Part shown: positions 53,966 through 64,000 of the stretch, piece after piece
Layout: each line of letters starts with the position of its first letter
How positions within the stretch are numbered: the first letter of the stretch is position 1
Assembly: GCA_008711295.1 (NCBI GenBank)
Contig: VUYV01000149.1
Location: forward strand, 434,001 to 498,000
Direction: 5' to 3'
Length of the DNA stretch: 64,000 bases
Source of the DNA: Anarhynchus alexandrinus
Lineage: Eukaryota; Chordata; Aves; Charadriiformes; Charadriidae
The notes under the pieces: model-generated
Databases searched by the model: none
What the model saw: only the letters and a program-made list of their open reading frames with translations
What the model was told of the DNA's origin: nothing
Translations under genes and position numbers: made by a program

Positions 53966-53986
53966 TTTTTTTTTTTTTTTTTTTNT
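53966..53986. repeat. Poly(T) run with an undetermined base
   Basis: Nineteen T residues are followed by N (53985) and one more T. The N probably marks uncertain homopolymer length in the assembly. Confidence 0.85.
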
Positions 53987-54423
53987 CATCACCCAGATCA
54001 TAAATTTCTTATATTGTCTTCCCAGGAAGTGTAATGTCTTAGTAGATTTATTTGTTTTTCTCTGGGGATTCTGAAAATCTTACATTTTCCTGATGCAATC
54101 AGCTTCTTCTTAAATTGTATAAATACCCAGAAGGCCTGCTGGGGCGACCTCGAAATAGCTCCTTGTGTGCGCAAACACGAATTGGCGCAGGAGCAACACA
54201 CAGGTGCCACTCGGGCAGGAAGCGAGCGTTGGCTATGAAACGAGTAGCGGGATTAGCTCGGCAGGAGCACTGCCCGCTCATCTGGCCTTGGAAATGGTAC
54301 TCCGCTATTATTAAATCCTGCGGCAGAGTACAGTCGGTTCCTGCCAAATGTAAACATACTGCTTTTATTGGTTTTGTCTTTATTGATCATTTGTATTACC
54401 CTAAGACTAGCAACGGGCACTAG

Positions 54424-56807
54424 TAAATCTACGCGTGGCTCGAGGTTTCATTTAAACAAGAAATACTCGTGTGCCCCCTTTGCTTCAATGACCCCGGGGG
54501 ATAAGCTGTTGTTTCAAAGAAGTTAAAGAAAGTAAAAGCACTGATTATTGAGGATCTCTAACCAAATTTAATTAAACAGTAACCTCAGATAAATAACCGC
54601 ATGAAAATCTTGAGCCATCCTCTGAGGAATTCAGTTCATTTACTTCCAAGTGAGACGCAATGAATATAATTGAATATAAACTGAATGTTTTAATGCAGCG
54701 TTTATCAATTTTTACCTTGTCTTTACCCATACAGTCCACATCCGGGATTTCATCCTACATTTTCCTTAGCATTTCAATTCAGTGGGGCTACATGGTTAAC
54801 GAGGCACATTAATTTTTTAATTCCTTTGCCAGACTTTTACGTACTGAGTCTTGCGGGGCCAGTTCAAGATCCTGGGACACAAAGACTTCCACAGGAAAGT
54901 GTTGCATATGTCTCCCTGTCTCTAAAAATCTGTCTCCCTAGGTTTTCATTACTATGCACTTAATGTATTTGATTAATGAGTGAAAGAATCAGAAATGTCA
55001 GAAATGAGTCAGCTGAACAAAGTTAATTCTCTAGTCTTTGTGGCAGTTTCAAATCTTAATCTTTTTTTAAAAAGCATTTTGCATGTGATAACATAGATTG
55101 CATTAAAAATACATAAATGTAGACAGCATAAAAACCTGGTTTGTAAGGCCAACAGGAATGTTATTTTACAAATCTCCTGAAGTCATAGCAGTGCATAGCA
55201 ATAAACAACTGCAAGTCTTCTGGCAGCCCTCCCAGTTATGAAGCCAACATTAAGGTGAAACACTGACTCCACAACCTGTGTGTGTGATCTTTATCTTTAA
55301 AAAAATGTCATCAAGTAATATTTTTGGTACATTGAAAACCCATTATCTCTTTAAGTCCTTTCCATAGTGCAAAATGCATTGTAGAAAACAAGCTAAATTT
55401 CATCCATTTTAATACTTTGCCGTGATTTTAATCTCAGCTTCCACCCCACCTCATGGACTACGTCGGTGAAAAAGCAAAGCAACCCGGCATCCCTGAGCCG
55501 TTACTTACAATATTTTCAGAATTGTGTTGCAGATGCTGAAAACAACAATAATTAGCAAACATCTTCAAATCTCTTGTATGTCTCTAAAGGTCAAGGGAAC
55601 AGCTGAACTGTCTTGTAATCCTCACTGTCAGTGTCAACTAATCGCCCCTTGGCACGGCAGGGAAACCTAGCTGCCGTTTCCGAGTTCTTTAGCAGTGCTA
55701 TTTGCAGGCTGGAAGCACTGGTTTTAATTTTGCGGGACTGCCGACCATTTGTAGGGTACGACATAATCTTATACCAAACCAGGGACTCCTTCAGAGGGTT
55801 TTAGTTCTAACTTAATTTCATTTTAGCCCTTAATTAGAACAGATTTGGAATTACACTGATTTATCTCAGAGAGCTTTCTAATGACTTTGTTTTGACTATA
55901 AAAACCTAAAATGTGTATATTATTCTGTAAGCCTGTACAGAATGTGTTACATAATGTTCTTCAGGCACTGAGGAATACTAAATAATGGAAAACAGGTCGT
56001 ATATAAGAGGGTATAAGGGCAGCGCAGCCTTAAAAGCTGATATGTCCTAATAGGAATCCTTTATCATCTTTGCTGCTAAATAAATAACGCTGACCCAGCT
56101 GTCCCTGCGCTGGAGGTTTTTATTGTGCTGTCCGAGGAGGAAAATTCACAAGAGAAGCTGAGACGATAAAAGTGCAGCTATTAGAAAATAGCATTGTTAT
56201 ATAAAATAGATTCATCTCAAAGTGTAGCTTAATTTCAGAGTTATCAAAAGACAACTTCTGAGGAGTGGTGTTGCACACACTCAAAGCCTTTTATCACTCT
56301 TCATAAAAACTAAGCCATGAGATTCCCAAAGGATTTTTTTAAACCAGTCTAAACCGTCTGTCAGCACAAGGGATGGAGCAGTTGGCATCCTGGAAAATAG
56401 GAGAAACAGAAGTATTTGCCCTCTTAAAAACAGCTTGTTCTGCCAGAACCCCACCATTTAACCTCCTTCCTCCCAAAGCTAGGGTGAGGTGAAGCAGCAT
56501 ATGGCTTCTAGTGACATTAGCCCAATCTGTTTTGCTAAATAAAATAGTTCCTTTAAGAATTTGCTTAGGAAAGTATCGTGCTTTTTAATTCCTGCCCTAA
56601 ATCATACTTCAATGCAAGGTCTAAACATCCAGGAGCTGGGAACAGGAGAGGTTGGGGTCTCCAGCTATTATACATGTGTCCGAACTGTGCAAAGTATCTC
56701 ACTGTCTTCCACTACTTGTATAAGGCTGTTTTCATGAGGAGAAAACAGCACGTTTGAGTTGTCATTACCTGGATACACTATTTAATTTCTGAAACGTTTT
56801 TGCTTGG
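54424..56807. other. AT-rich stretch without sizeable open frames
   Basis: Neither strand has a frame of 60 codons from a methionine over 2.4 kb, the longest such gap in the window. It is AT-rich, not simple-sequence, and I recognise no repeat in it. It could include conserved non-coding elements, but the sequence alone does not show this. Confidence 0.5.
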
Positions 56808-57264
56808 ATGATGTTTTCTAGATTCAAAAGATGGGACAAATTTAGGTTTAGGGCTCCAAACGAGATGAATTGGCAGGAGTCCAGGGCGGGATGGGGTCAT
56901 GGAGAGCGGGACGCAGGGATGGCTTGGGGGCTCCTTCCTAGAGCCAGATGGAGCCTGGCTGTTGGTGTTCGGCTGTGGCTGACAAACCCGTCAGGACGTG
57001 AGCTGAACCCTCAGAGCCTCTCTGGGGTTTCATACCCCAGTGCTCAAGATGTCCCTATACTGGGGAGAGCGCAAAAGCTCAGACAGCGCCCCAGCAGCCT
57101 CCTTCGGTGCCTCTCTGCTGGCTCATGGTAGGAGAGTAATAAACCCAGCTATGCCAGTGTATTTCCACAGATTGATGCTGGCTGGGTTCTGCGGATTTGG
57201 GGAGGTTGCGTGATTTCGGCTGGCTCTGTGGGCTCGTACAGAGGTGCTGTGCAGCCTGCAGACA

Positions 57265-57292
57265 GGGACCGCTGGGGAGGGGGTGCAGGGGG
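57265..57292 (+). other. G-quadruplex motif
   Basis: GGG, GGGG, GGGGG and GGGGG are separated by 6, 1 and 4 bases. It lies in a GC-richer patch (about 56880-57400) with scattered CpG. Confidence 0.55.
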
Positions 57293-57556
57293 TCACCTTG
57301 GCATCGTCCCCTGCGCCCAGCGAGAGCCAGTAGGACCGTGACCGTGACCAAGCCTCGCTGGCTGCCTTTTCATCCTTTGCCGGGCGGCAAAGTTGTGTTT
57401 GCTTTAAGCCCGTGTTAGGAGTGCAGTGCTGAGGTGAGTGCTGGGTATATAAATCGGAGCGCTCCAGTCTCTGTTCCTCCCTGGCCCAGTTAATCCACAG
57501 CCTGATGACAGCATCCAAAGGCAACCAAGAAGAGGCAGGATGTGAAAAAGCCGACT

Positions 57557-57760
57557 TGAGGGGATCTTGGAGGTCATTTAGACCGTCCCCATACTCAAAA
57601 GCACTACCAACAATGCTTAAGCCACTCTTGGCAGAAATTTATCGTACTTCTTTCTGAAAGGTTCCAGTGATGGAAATTCTTTGTCTTTCCTAGATAATTT
57701 GTCTAAGTGTCCGTGCAGTGAGGGTCTGTAGCCAAAATGTTTCTTGTAAGAATTTAAACA
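57557..57760 (-). mobile_element. Old, decayed CR1/L3-like LINE fragment
   Basis: The + strand has GGGATCTTGGAGGTCATTTA near the start, then a CCAGTGATGGAAATTC block, an AATTTGTCTAAGTGTC block and TGTTTCTTGTAAGAATTTAA. In this order they resemble the reverse complement of old CR1/L3 3' regions, with their GGTCATCTAGTCC, TCCAGTGATGGAGATTCC and AAGTTTTTCCTAATGTC landmarks. Divergence is high, so the ends are approximate. It is clearly older than the copy at 23749. Confidence 0.6.
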
Positions 57761-58341
57761 CGTCGCCGCCTTGTTATATTTTTACATGGATGGGAAGACC
57801 AATTTGTCATATTCTATTTCTAGCCATATTTTGTCTACTTGAAGACAACTTGATTCTAAATACCAATGTATAGCTGCTTATGGGAACTTACCCAGCTTTT
57901 TCAATAGGAATTTGAAATCTGAATAGCATGTCAGTAATACAGAGGAATACAAGTATTGCACTGAATCTGCAAAAGGGAGCCAAAATATTATCTTAAAATC
58001 ATTTACCTGGTGTTTAAAAAAAAATTAGAATGTCCCCAAACCAATGAAAGCTCAAAAGCTCTGAAAACATCTTTATTGTCAAAAGTTAACATTAATACCT
58101 TATAAAATAAAACAATATGAAATACAGGAATAGTAAGAGTTTTCTTATTCAATTGTGAATTAAAAAATTAGTTCTAATTTAGCAGTTCCAATTTGCAAAA
58201 TCACCTGCTTATTATGTAACATTTTTTAATTCGAAGTATTTTTGGATCAGGCTATAGGATTATTTTTTTTTTTTGAGAAATGAGTAACAATAAAAGAGGC
58301 CTTTGAGAGAAAATACCTAAACTGCAGTACGAAGTATATGC

Positions 58342-58353
58342 ACACACGTGTGT
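58342..58353. other. 12-bp perfect palindrome with CACGTG core
   Basis: ACACACGTGTGT is its own reverse complement and contains an E-box (CACGTG). It may simply be CA-repeat decay. Confidence 0.6.
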
Positions 58354-58541
58354 AAGCACGTACTGAATTTGGACCTGAGGAAAAGAATCTTAAAATCTCT
58401 CAACTTCAAATCTGCGTAGATGTACTTGACGGGGTTTTTTTAAAGCTTAATGAGACAGAGAGCAGAACAAGCCCCCACTCTGCCGAATTCCACCTTCAGG
58501 AATAAAACACGGACAAGTGAGCGTTTGGTATTACAGTCCTG

Positions 58542-58557
58542 TATGTATATATACATA
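58542..58557. other. 16-bp perfect AT palindrome
   Basis: TATGTATATATACATA is its own reverse complement. It is probably microsatellite-derived. Confidence 0.6.
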
Positions 58558-59457
58558 GATATCTCCTATCAGAAAAGTAATGATTTAAACAATTGATTCA
58601 ATTTTATTTCTGTTATTGTATAAGGAGTTCTGCCTTTTCTCTCTAGGATATGCTGCTCATCTTGCTTCAGTTAAGTACGCAAGAACTTTGAGAATCTTAA
58701 AAACTAGATGAGTTGAAACCAGAATTAATATGTAGGCTATACAGAATGTATGTTCTAAAAGGAGGCTGTCCTAATTACGTGCAGCTTTAGCTTGCTTTGC
58801 ACGTACCTATGTTCACATTTCAGTTTGGATGCAGAGTATACTTCAGGAATCACCTCTCCTGTTTGTCCCCAGTTAATATGTGTTGGTTCACATTGCAGGG
58901 TGCTTTGGGGGAGTGCACAAACTGGATGTGCATTCCTATGGGATTTCATCCCACCCTTTGGGATGAAACTCAACTGAAAAATATGGTCCAGAAACACGTT
59001 CCCTTAGCACATAGACTTCCACTGTAAAACTCCTTTTATAGGGCCCCACTATTTGCTAGTGCTGATAGAACTTTTTAATGCTTTCTGGTGCAAGGCATTA
59101 TGATAGACTGTTTAATCTTTTACTGACGTGGTTTTTCACCTCTTAAAGCTTTATAGCACAAGGTAATGAAGATGAGAAATTTAATGAAAGTAATAAACAC
59201 TGCGGTTTACGAGCTGGTCTTGTGGCTGAGGTCTATAAATCTTCCATATCTTTTTCAGCCCGGTTTTCTCGTTCTCATGAATACGGCTGACGAGTGAGGG
59301 AGTAACGGCATCAAAAGCGGCTGAGGTGTTTCGAGAACTGCCTCGAGAGCACCTTGCCATAGCCTAAGCTCAAAAGAGCACTGGTTTAATTTGGGGGTTT
59401 TGCAGTATCCTAGCTGTGTTAGGTCGCTTAAGCTACTCAGTGGTAAATTTTCTTAAT

Positions 59458-59540
59458 CAGTGGCTTTCAAGCTGTGGTCTGTGGACCTCTGAGAATCCAT
59501 GAATTGCTTTGAAGGGGCCTATTAAAATCAGTAACCTATT
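59458..59540 (+). mobile_element. Probable decayed terminal part of a hAT (Charlie-like) DNA transposon
   Basis: The segment opens CAGTGGCTTTCAAGCTGTGG and continues TCTGTGGACCTCTGAGAATC. Ancient amniote hAT elements often begin with CAGTGGTTCTCAAACTGTGG then TCCGTGGACC. Only the left end is visible; no matching inverted end was found downstream, and no transposase frame. I give moderate confidence because the match is from remembered consensus, not alignment. Confidence 0.45.
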
Positions 59541-62500
59541 CTTAGTAACCTCTCTCTGCAGGGCTTGTAGGTTGGAAGAAGTTGGCAATTACTCTTTAAA
59601 CGCTCTAGACGTATGAAGCGTATCAGTCAGTAATCATAACTTCATCCTCTCCTCCACTTTGATTTTTTAGAAGCTCCAATGAAATGTCTGTCAAGATTTC
59701 CAGGCAAAATCAACTTTTTTCAATATTCTTTGGCAGCATTTCTGTTAAATACAGCCTTTCTGCAAAATCGTCTTGGTTAGAACATCTTGTTTGAAAGCCC
59801 CCAAAAAAAGAAAAAGAAAAAAGGGAATATCTTTGGAAGTAAGTGCATTTTGTTTATATTGGAACAGAACTGAAGAGCGATGGAACGGTACGAGCATCCC
59901 TTCCTCAGGCAGATCCCACCCTAAAAACCTTCAGTGCTTTGCTCTTCTGATGGTTCTGCTTCAGACAGAAGGAGAATAGGCTTTGTTTATACGGATTTAG
60001 TAGATGAAGCATAAGTAAGAAAGACAGCTCTCAGTCGGATTATGTGTTTATGAAATATTTGTTGCTCTATGGTAATGTTAAATGCTTTCCTTAGGTCTGT
60101 TTAAAGTCAAGTGCCGAGATGATGGCCAGTCTGCTGTTAAGCATGTATTTATTTTCATGGGGTCCTGTGTTTCCCGGTGCCTTCGGTGGTCTGCGTTGCG
60201 GGTGGTAGCTGAGGAAGCGTTCGAATCCCCCTCTCCCTCCAGCTGTATTTAGGAGGTACTGGAAACTGTCAGGGATTGCTACGTGAGAAATGGGAGCATT
60301 TTTCCTGCTTTTAGAAACTTAAGTTAGTAACCGCAGCTTTAGCTTTCTGATGTGTTTGTACAGAGTGCCTGGATAGCTGGAGCTCCAAATTTTCTGGAGC
60401 TACCATATTTTCTTGAGATGATACTTTTTTTTTTCCCCCAGCCCTTTGTTCAAGACCTAAATGGGCCATTTGTGTTTAATAAGGCTCTTCTAAGACAACT
60501 TTACCCCAATAGCTGCAGTGTTCCCTATGCAGGTTTTTTCAATAGCAAGGTTAGACTTCTAAATCAAACTTAATTGAACTTATCCAAGTGAAAAAATGTC
60601 AACATGTGGACAGCCACTTCACTGCTAATACCAATTTACCAGAAATCCTAAGTTCTTCCTGTCAGTTTTATTCTTACTGTTTTGTTTGCTTTGGCATAAG
60701 AGCCTATTCCAAGTATGGTCTTACAATACACAATCATGAAAAAAGGCATTCCTTTCCCTCCTTATTTTACTCTGAATCAGCCAGTGCCATTTATATTGGT
60801 GTTCCAGTTAAGTGATTCAAAATTCAGGCAGTTCTCTGGGATCATAGTCTCCTACATTGTTAATTCAATTTAGTACACATATCTTTCAAACTGAGTTTGT
60901 CTTTTACATTCAGATTTGCCGTAGTTCTGACATTTAAACAATATCATCTGAAGGGAATCCCTTATTTGTGCTGTGTTCTTCATTGCTGTAAATTGGTTTG
61001 CCCTCTTGGTGATGCAATTTAAACGTAAACACTTTCCTGATATAGTCAAATCATTTGAGTTATCCTCAGAAGCCCTAAGCGGAGGTATCAAGGCAGGCTG
61101 CTAAACAAAATTTCACAGCGAAGTATTGATACAAATTTCTGTTCTGCATCGGATCCGAACCAAGGTCTTTCAGCTTTATTTCCATGAAAAACCCTGAGAA
61201 AAGAGCTTCAACTGAATGACTGAGTAAGAGCGTTTAAGGTTAAGACCACATACAGCTGCTCCGCGTTCTTGGAACAGGGACTTAGATTTGGAGAACTTTA
61301 TAACTCCATTTTCATGCGTCCTGTATGAATACAAAGAAACCTGAAAGCTTAACCAGAAATTTCATCAGAAACAACTGTTTTTTACAAATTTAAGTATTTT
61401 TTTATATCTGATACAATTTTTTTCAATCTTTCTATAGAGGCAGTTAAATAATAATAAGCATATATTTCTTTGTGGAATAGTTATAGGTTATACATGTATA
61501 CGAGCTGTTTGGAAGCTATCTCTGCTAGGGAAGGTAATTGTTACAGTGATCCCAGCCCAGCCTGCCTACTGTAGGCACTTGCTCCATGGAATATACGATC
61601 CTGTAGTGGGAACCTTAGCTTTTGACTAACAGTCTTTACTTCTCTCAATTAACCTCAAAATAATTAATTACTTACAGAATTTAAGAGAAGACTGATTATT
61701 TCATTTCATTATTTTCTCTTTTTTGAAAAAGTTTTTACTATCTCATACAATTAGTAATGCCTGCGAAGCTCTTTATGATAGTTTATTGTTATGGGGTAAG
61801 TATTCTCGACGATGTGTGAAAACACTTGTTTTGCAAATTCTTACTGGGTTGCACAGCAAACATATTTACTGGAAGATAATTAAGTGAACATAATTGCTGT
61901 TTTGTAAGGGTTGTGATGAAAATATATTGCATTGATTGTTTTATAATCTGTTATCCTGGTTTTTACCATATTCTAAAATGCTTACAAATGACCTACTTCT
62001 AGATGATCCAAGGTTGAATTAAGATTGTATTTAGTAGATATTGTCTTTTCTGAAGCTTCCCTATTACAAACTTCTTGATTCGTAACTTCCTACTTTTCTG
62101 GCTGGGTATGCAGTCAGTCTGTCCGTCTGTATCAACTCTCTCTCTCGCTCCTACTTCCTTTGAATCCATCACCTTTTGAATGAGATAGAACAAGTGAGTT
62201 TTTGCTCATCCAATAGTGGTTTGGGGTTTTTTGTGTCAATTGAGACTTTTATTGCAATGTGGAAATCTGGAAATGCAGATCTGGAAATACCATACGTTTG
62301 GTGTCTCTGTAAGAAGCAACAAGAAAGAAAACACGGGTTTACACGCAGATGCTCAGAGTCAGGGAGGAAAGCCCGATTTAGGCATCACACTCTGCCCGAG
62401 AACAGATAACTCTAAAGGAAGAATGGAAATGATACTGTATGTGTCGTGGACTCAGAAAAAAGTAGATGTGTCACTTCTGAAACACAGATGGGATGAAGTG

Positions 62501-64000
62501 GAACATCAGTTTTCGGGAGCCAAGCGTTTGTCCAGAGAATGGCTTCACTCTGGTTTTGCTTGACTGTGTCAAAACGATCGGTTCTGTGCTGATCACCAGC
62601 ACAAAGTGTGCTGTGGGAGCAGATTCGTTACTGGATGTCAGTGGTACTGATGAATGACGTAAGTTTAAGACTTGAGCTGGCTGCAGTAACAACGTATTAA
62701 GAACTTGTAAAGTGCAAAATGTGCACATTGTGTCATATGGGATCTGCAAATTAAATAATTGTTTCATAAAGTGAAGCGACCTACATCTGGGTTCTGCCCG
62801 TCTGTGTTGGACTGCAAAAAGTCAAGTCCCATAGATACTGTCCCTTCATTAGGGGCGTGTAGATCATCGACAAAACTGGGTTGCTTTTAGCTATTGCTCA
62901 TTAGATAGCTTTCCAGGTTGCCAAGCACGACTTAACTCTCAACTGGGGACAAGAGGTAATGAGATTTAGAACTTTGGGATGAAATATAAAATCTTCTCAC
63001 GTATTTTCCAGGAAGAGATTCTCCAGAAGTTTGAATTCCGTAAGTAAAACTCAGCTGGGACATGACCTCGCAAGCATCGCTGAGTAACTGCACTTGAACT
63101 CTTACTAATAAACACAGAGAACAACTTTCATTATCATGTCTGATTCTTACATTTGAAAACTCTATTTTACCTTTTGACTATATGGCAGTATTTGCCAGAC
63201 ATTTGAGCTCTGAGCAATATAGAATAAAGCCATAGCAGTCAGATGTCCGGGTTTTCCCTTGCAATCTCCAAGAACAAGGCTTGCGATTAAAATTCCCGTA
63301 TTGGCCTTTCTCAGAGCGGCAACATAAGGAAAGGAAACTGAAGATGAACATTATAGAAATAGCTGTGCGGCCCTGTTCCCTCCCGTTGCCTTGGGTGGAG
63401 TTAGGACCCCGTCCTCGTGCCTGCTCGTTCCAGAGCGCGTTTCGGAGGTGCCAGTCAGACGGATCTTGCGCGACATATTGCATCTCTTGAAGTTGAGCGA
63501 GTATTTTAATTAACGTTTCTCTGCTCACAAATGTTTGTGATCGGGCTGAGGAATGTGTGAATATATATGCTTTCGGGGCTTACAGATTTGTTTCCTTGCA
63601 TGAATATGTCAAAGCTGTGTAAATATTTAATATTGAACTCTGAAGTTGCCAGTTATATAACTAACCTACAGGGACAGTAGCTTTTTTCCCCGTTTTTCTC
63701 CCCCCTTACCCCCCTGGAGTCCTTATATAACGAACTGATGTGTCACAAAGCAAGGAATTCTCATACTGTTTTCAAGCAAGTATCCAAAAATGTCTTTTAG
63801 TGAATATAGAAGCACCCTAAGCCTGCAATGTGTCGTGTAAGCATCTCGTGTCAGTAAATCCCTTCTGCTTGGCTGGTCACAGAAACCAGGGTGTTTCTGG
63901 AGAGCGCAGTCTGACTTACTACAAGTAACTAGAAAACGTTTTTCACGGTTGAATGAGTCCTTGGAGAGTATGAGACAAAGGCAGAAAACTTCATTTTTTG

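Larger units (their letters stand above)
45712..54423. other. Gene-free stretch: downstream intron, first half
   Basis: No further exon of the pump was found. It holds a 12-bp tandem duplication at 48073, a T/G tract at 50936, AT-rich microsatellite sequence at 52516 and a poly(T) run with an N at 53966. A strong acceptor-like sequence at 48639-48659 leads into an open frame, but no good donor follows. Confidence 0.6.
57761..64000. other. Gene-free stretch: downstream intron, last part
   Basis: No exon or RNA gene was recognised. It holds two small perfect palindromes (58342-58353 and 58542-58557) and a probable hAT transposon end (59458-59540). Open frames reach only about 116 codons and have no recognisable content. 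Confidence 0.6.

Overview
The window looks like vertebrate nuclear DNA, most likely from a bird. It is AT-rich, almost gene-free and poor in repeats. The clearest interspersed repeat is a short 5'-truncated LINE of the avian CR1 type at 23749-23905. I cannot name the species from the sequence.

Only one piece of protein-coding sequence can be supported. It is a single 198-base internal exon on the + strand at 44905-45102, with clean splice borders. It encodes the end of the cytosolic N-terminal region and the first membrane helix of a plasma-membrane calcium-pumping ATPase. The residues that separate the four paralogues point to PMCA2 (ATP2B2). The exons on either side were not found, so the other roughly 63.8 kb is best read as two large introns of this gene: at least part of 1-44904 upstream, and 45103-64000 downstream. 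The many other open frames of 60-170 codons look like chance. None shows a recognisable domain, and several are simply low-complexity sequence.

The upstream part (1-44904) holds a compact CpG island at 1195-1468 with a G-quadruplex motif and splice-like signals. This is the best candidate for an alternative promoter or 5' exon. A block at 6343-6784 holds homeodomain-type TAATTA sites, two of them inside 26-bp direct repeats exactly 100 bp apart. A 30-bp tandem duplication lies beside a 65-bp near-perfect palindrome at 16122-16253. A second GC- and CpG-rich patch at 23390-23745 abuts the CR1 copy. Short tandem repeats, small hairpins and T/G or A/C low-complexity tracts are scattered between.

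The downstream part (45103-64000) holds a C-rich polypyrimidine tract just after the exon, a 2.4-kb AT-rich stretch with no sizeable open frame (54424-56807), a G-quadruplex motif at 57265-57292, an old decayed CR1/L3-like fragment at 57557-57760, and a probable decayed end of a hAT-type DNA transposon at 59458-59540.

I found no convincing new biological system. The most checkable leads are the CpG island, the spaced TAATTA repeats and the 65-bp palindrome.
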